Below are positions 7,564-7,875 of a DNA stretch of 7,875 nucleotides, piece after piece. Location of the stretch: positions 1 through 7,875 of the forward strand of contig CAZZZH010000222.1 in assembly GCA_964658445.1 (NCBI GenBank). The letters run 5' to 3'. Below the pieces are notes generated by a model. It saw only the letters and a program-made list of their open reading frames with translations. It did not search any database and had not been told where the DNA came from. The first letter of the stretch is position 1; each line of letters begins with the position of its first letter. The translations under genes were made by a program, and so were the position numbers. The DNA is from Ilyomonas sp964658445. GTDB lineage: Bacteria; Bacteroidota; Bacteroidia; Chitinophagales; Chitinophagaceae.

Positions 7564-7875
7564 ATGAGAATGATAAAATTCAGTGTTTGTAATCTTCTTT
7601 TCTTCACAATTGCCTGTAGTGTTCACGCAGCTAAAGTTAATACCGTTATCGTGCGTAGCACAAGCATGAACAAAGACATTAAAGCGGTTATCATTACCCC
7701 AAATGGCTATACAAAAACCAACCAATATCCTGTTGTTTATTTACTTCACGGTTATAGCGGCAACTATGCCGACTGGATAACCAAAGTACCATCTGTTGCC
7801 TCGTATTCCGATCAGTATAATCTTATTATCGTTTGCCCCGACGGCGATTATAACAGCTGGTATTTTGATAGTCCG
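7564..7875 (+). CDS. Exported alpha/beta-hydrolase esterase (PF00756, esterase D / FrmB-like), N-terminal part only
   Basis: The frame is open from ATG 7564 to the right edge (104 residues, no stop). It begins MRMIKFSVCNLLFFTIACSV, an export signal that probably ends at Val-His-Ala just after; the Ile-Ala-Cys inside it is a poor lipobox. A second ATG at 7570 is an alternative start. The mature part opens with a beta-rich stretch, then Tyr-Pro-Val-Val-Tyr-Leu-Leu-His-Gly-Tyr-Ser-Gly, the oxyanion-hole region typical of the esterase D / antigen 85 / S-formylglutathione hydrolase-like group, and Cys-Pro-Asp-Gly-Asp further on. The catalytic Ser, Asp and His would lie beyond the window. The family includes siderophore esterases, carbohydrate (feruloyl or acetyl) esterases and formylglutathione hydrolases. 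The export signal argues against the last. The 4-nt gap after the receptor gene suggests it acts on the ligand that receptor imports. Confidence 0.88.
   Translation, partial: MRMIKFSVCNLLFFTIACSVHAAKVNTVIVRSTSMNKDIKAVIITPNGYTKTNQYPVVYLLHGYSGNYADWITKVPSVASYSDQYNLIIVCPDGDYNSWYFDSP

Overview
The window looks like chromosomal DNA of a Bacteroidota bacterium, most likely in or near the Chitinophagaceae. That placement is inferred from protein character, not from a marker gene. The reasons are a TonB-dependent receptor with an N-terminal carboxypeptidase-regulatory-like domain, a very large lipoprotein fusing ThuA, PQQ sugar dehydrogenase and cytochrome c domains, secreted repeat proteins, moderate GC and no Shine-Dalgarno sequences before the starts. 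Five protein genes are present and two of them run off the window edges. I see no rRNA, tRNA, CRISPR array, insertion sequence or integrase.

Layout, left to right. (1) The 5' part of a minus-strand secreted repeat protein of unknown function leaves through the left edge (1-445). (2) A 151-bp gap holds one weak inverted repeat. (3) A minus-strand Gfo/Idh/MocA oxidoreductase (597-1604) follows. (4) A strong hairpin with a T-tract on the minus strand lies between it and the gene upstream. (5) The minus-strand multidomain lipoprotein occupies 1660-5076 (1138 residues). (6) A 128-bp divergent control region contains two short palindromes. (7) A plus-strand TonB-dependent receptor (5205-7559) is followed after 4 nt by (8) the 5' part of an exported alpha/beta-hydrolase esterase that leaves through the right edge (7564-7875).

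How the genes may work together. Reading leftward, the lipoprotein and the Gfo/Idh/MocA enzyme form a sugar-oxidation-flavoured pair. The lipoprotein would sit in the periplasm, oxidise a sugar or other polyol with PQQ, and pass electrons through its own haem c. The Gfo/Idh/MocA protein is a cytoplasmic NAD(P)-dependent sugar dehydrogenase. Reading rightward, the receptor and esterase look like an uptake-and-hydrolysis pair: import of a ligand across the outer membrane, then cleavage of an ester in it. A ferric siderophore or an esterified carbohydrate would both fit. The divergent promoter region could link the two units, but nothing in the sequence proves co-regulation.

The points most worth a second look are the domain architecture of the 1138-residue protein, the terminator-like hairpin that ends 10 nt before the Gfo/Idh/MocA start codon, the palindromes in the divergent intergenic region, and the receptor-esterase pair. 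I do not see a clearly new defence or mobile system here.
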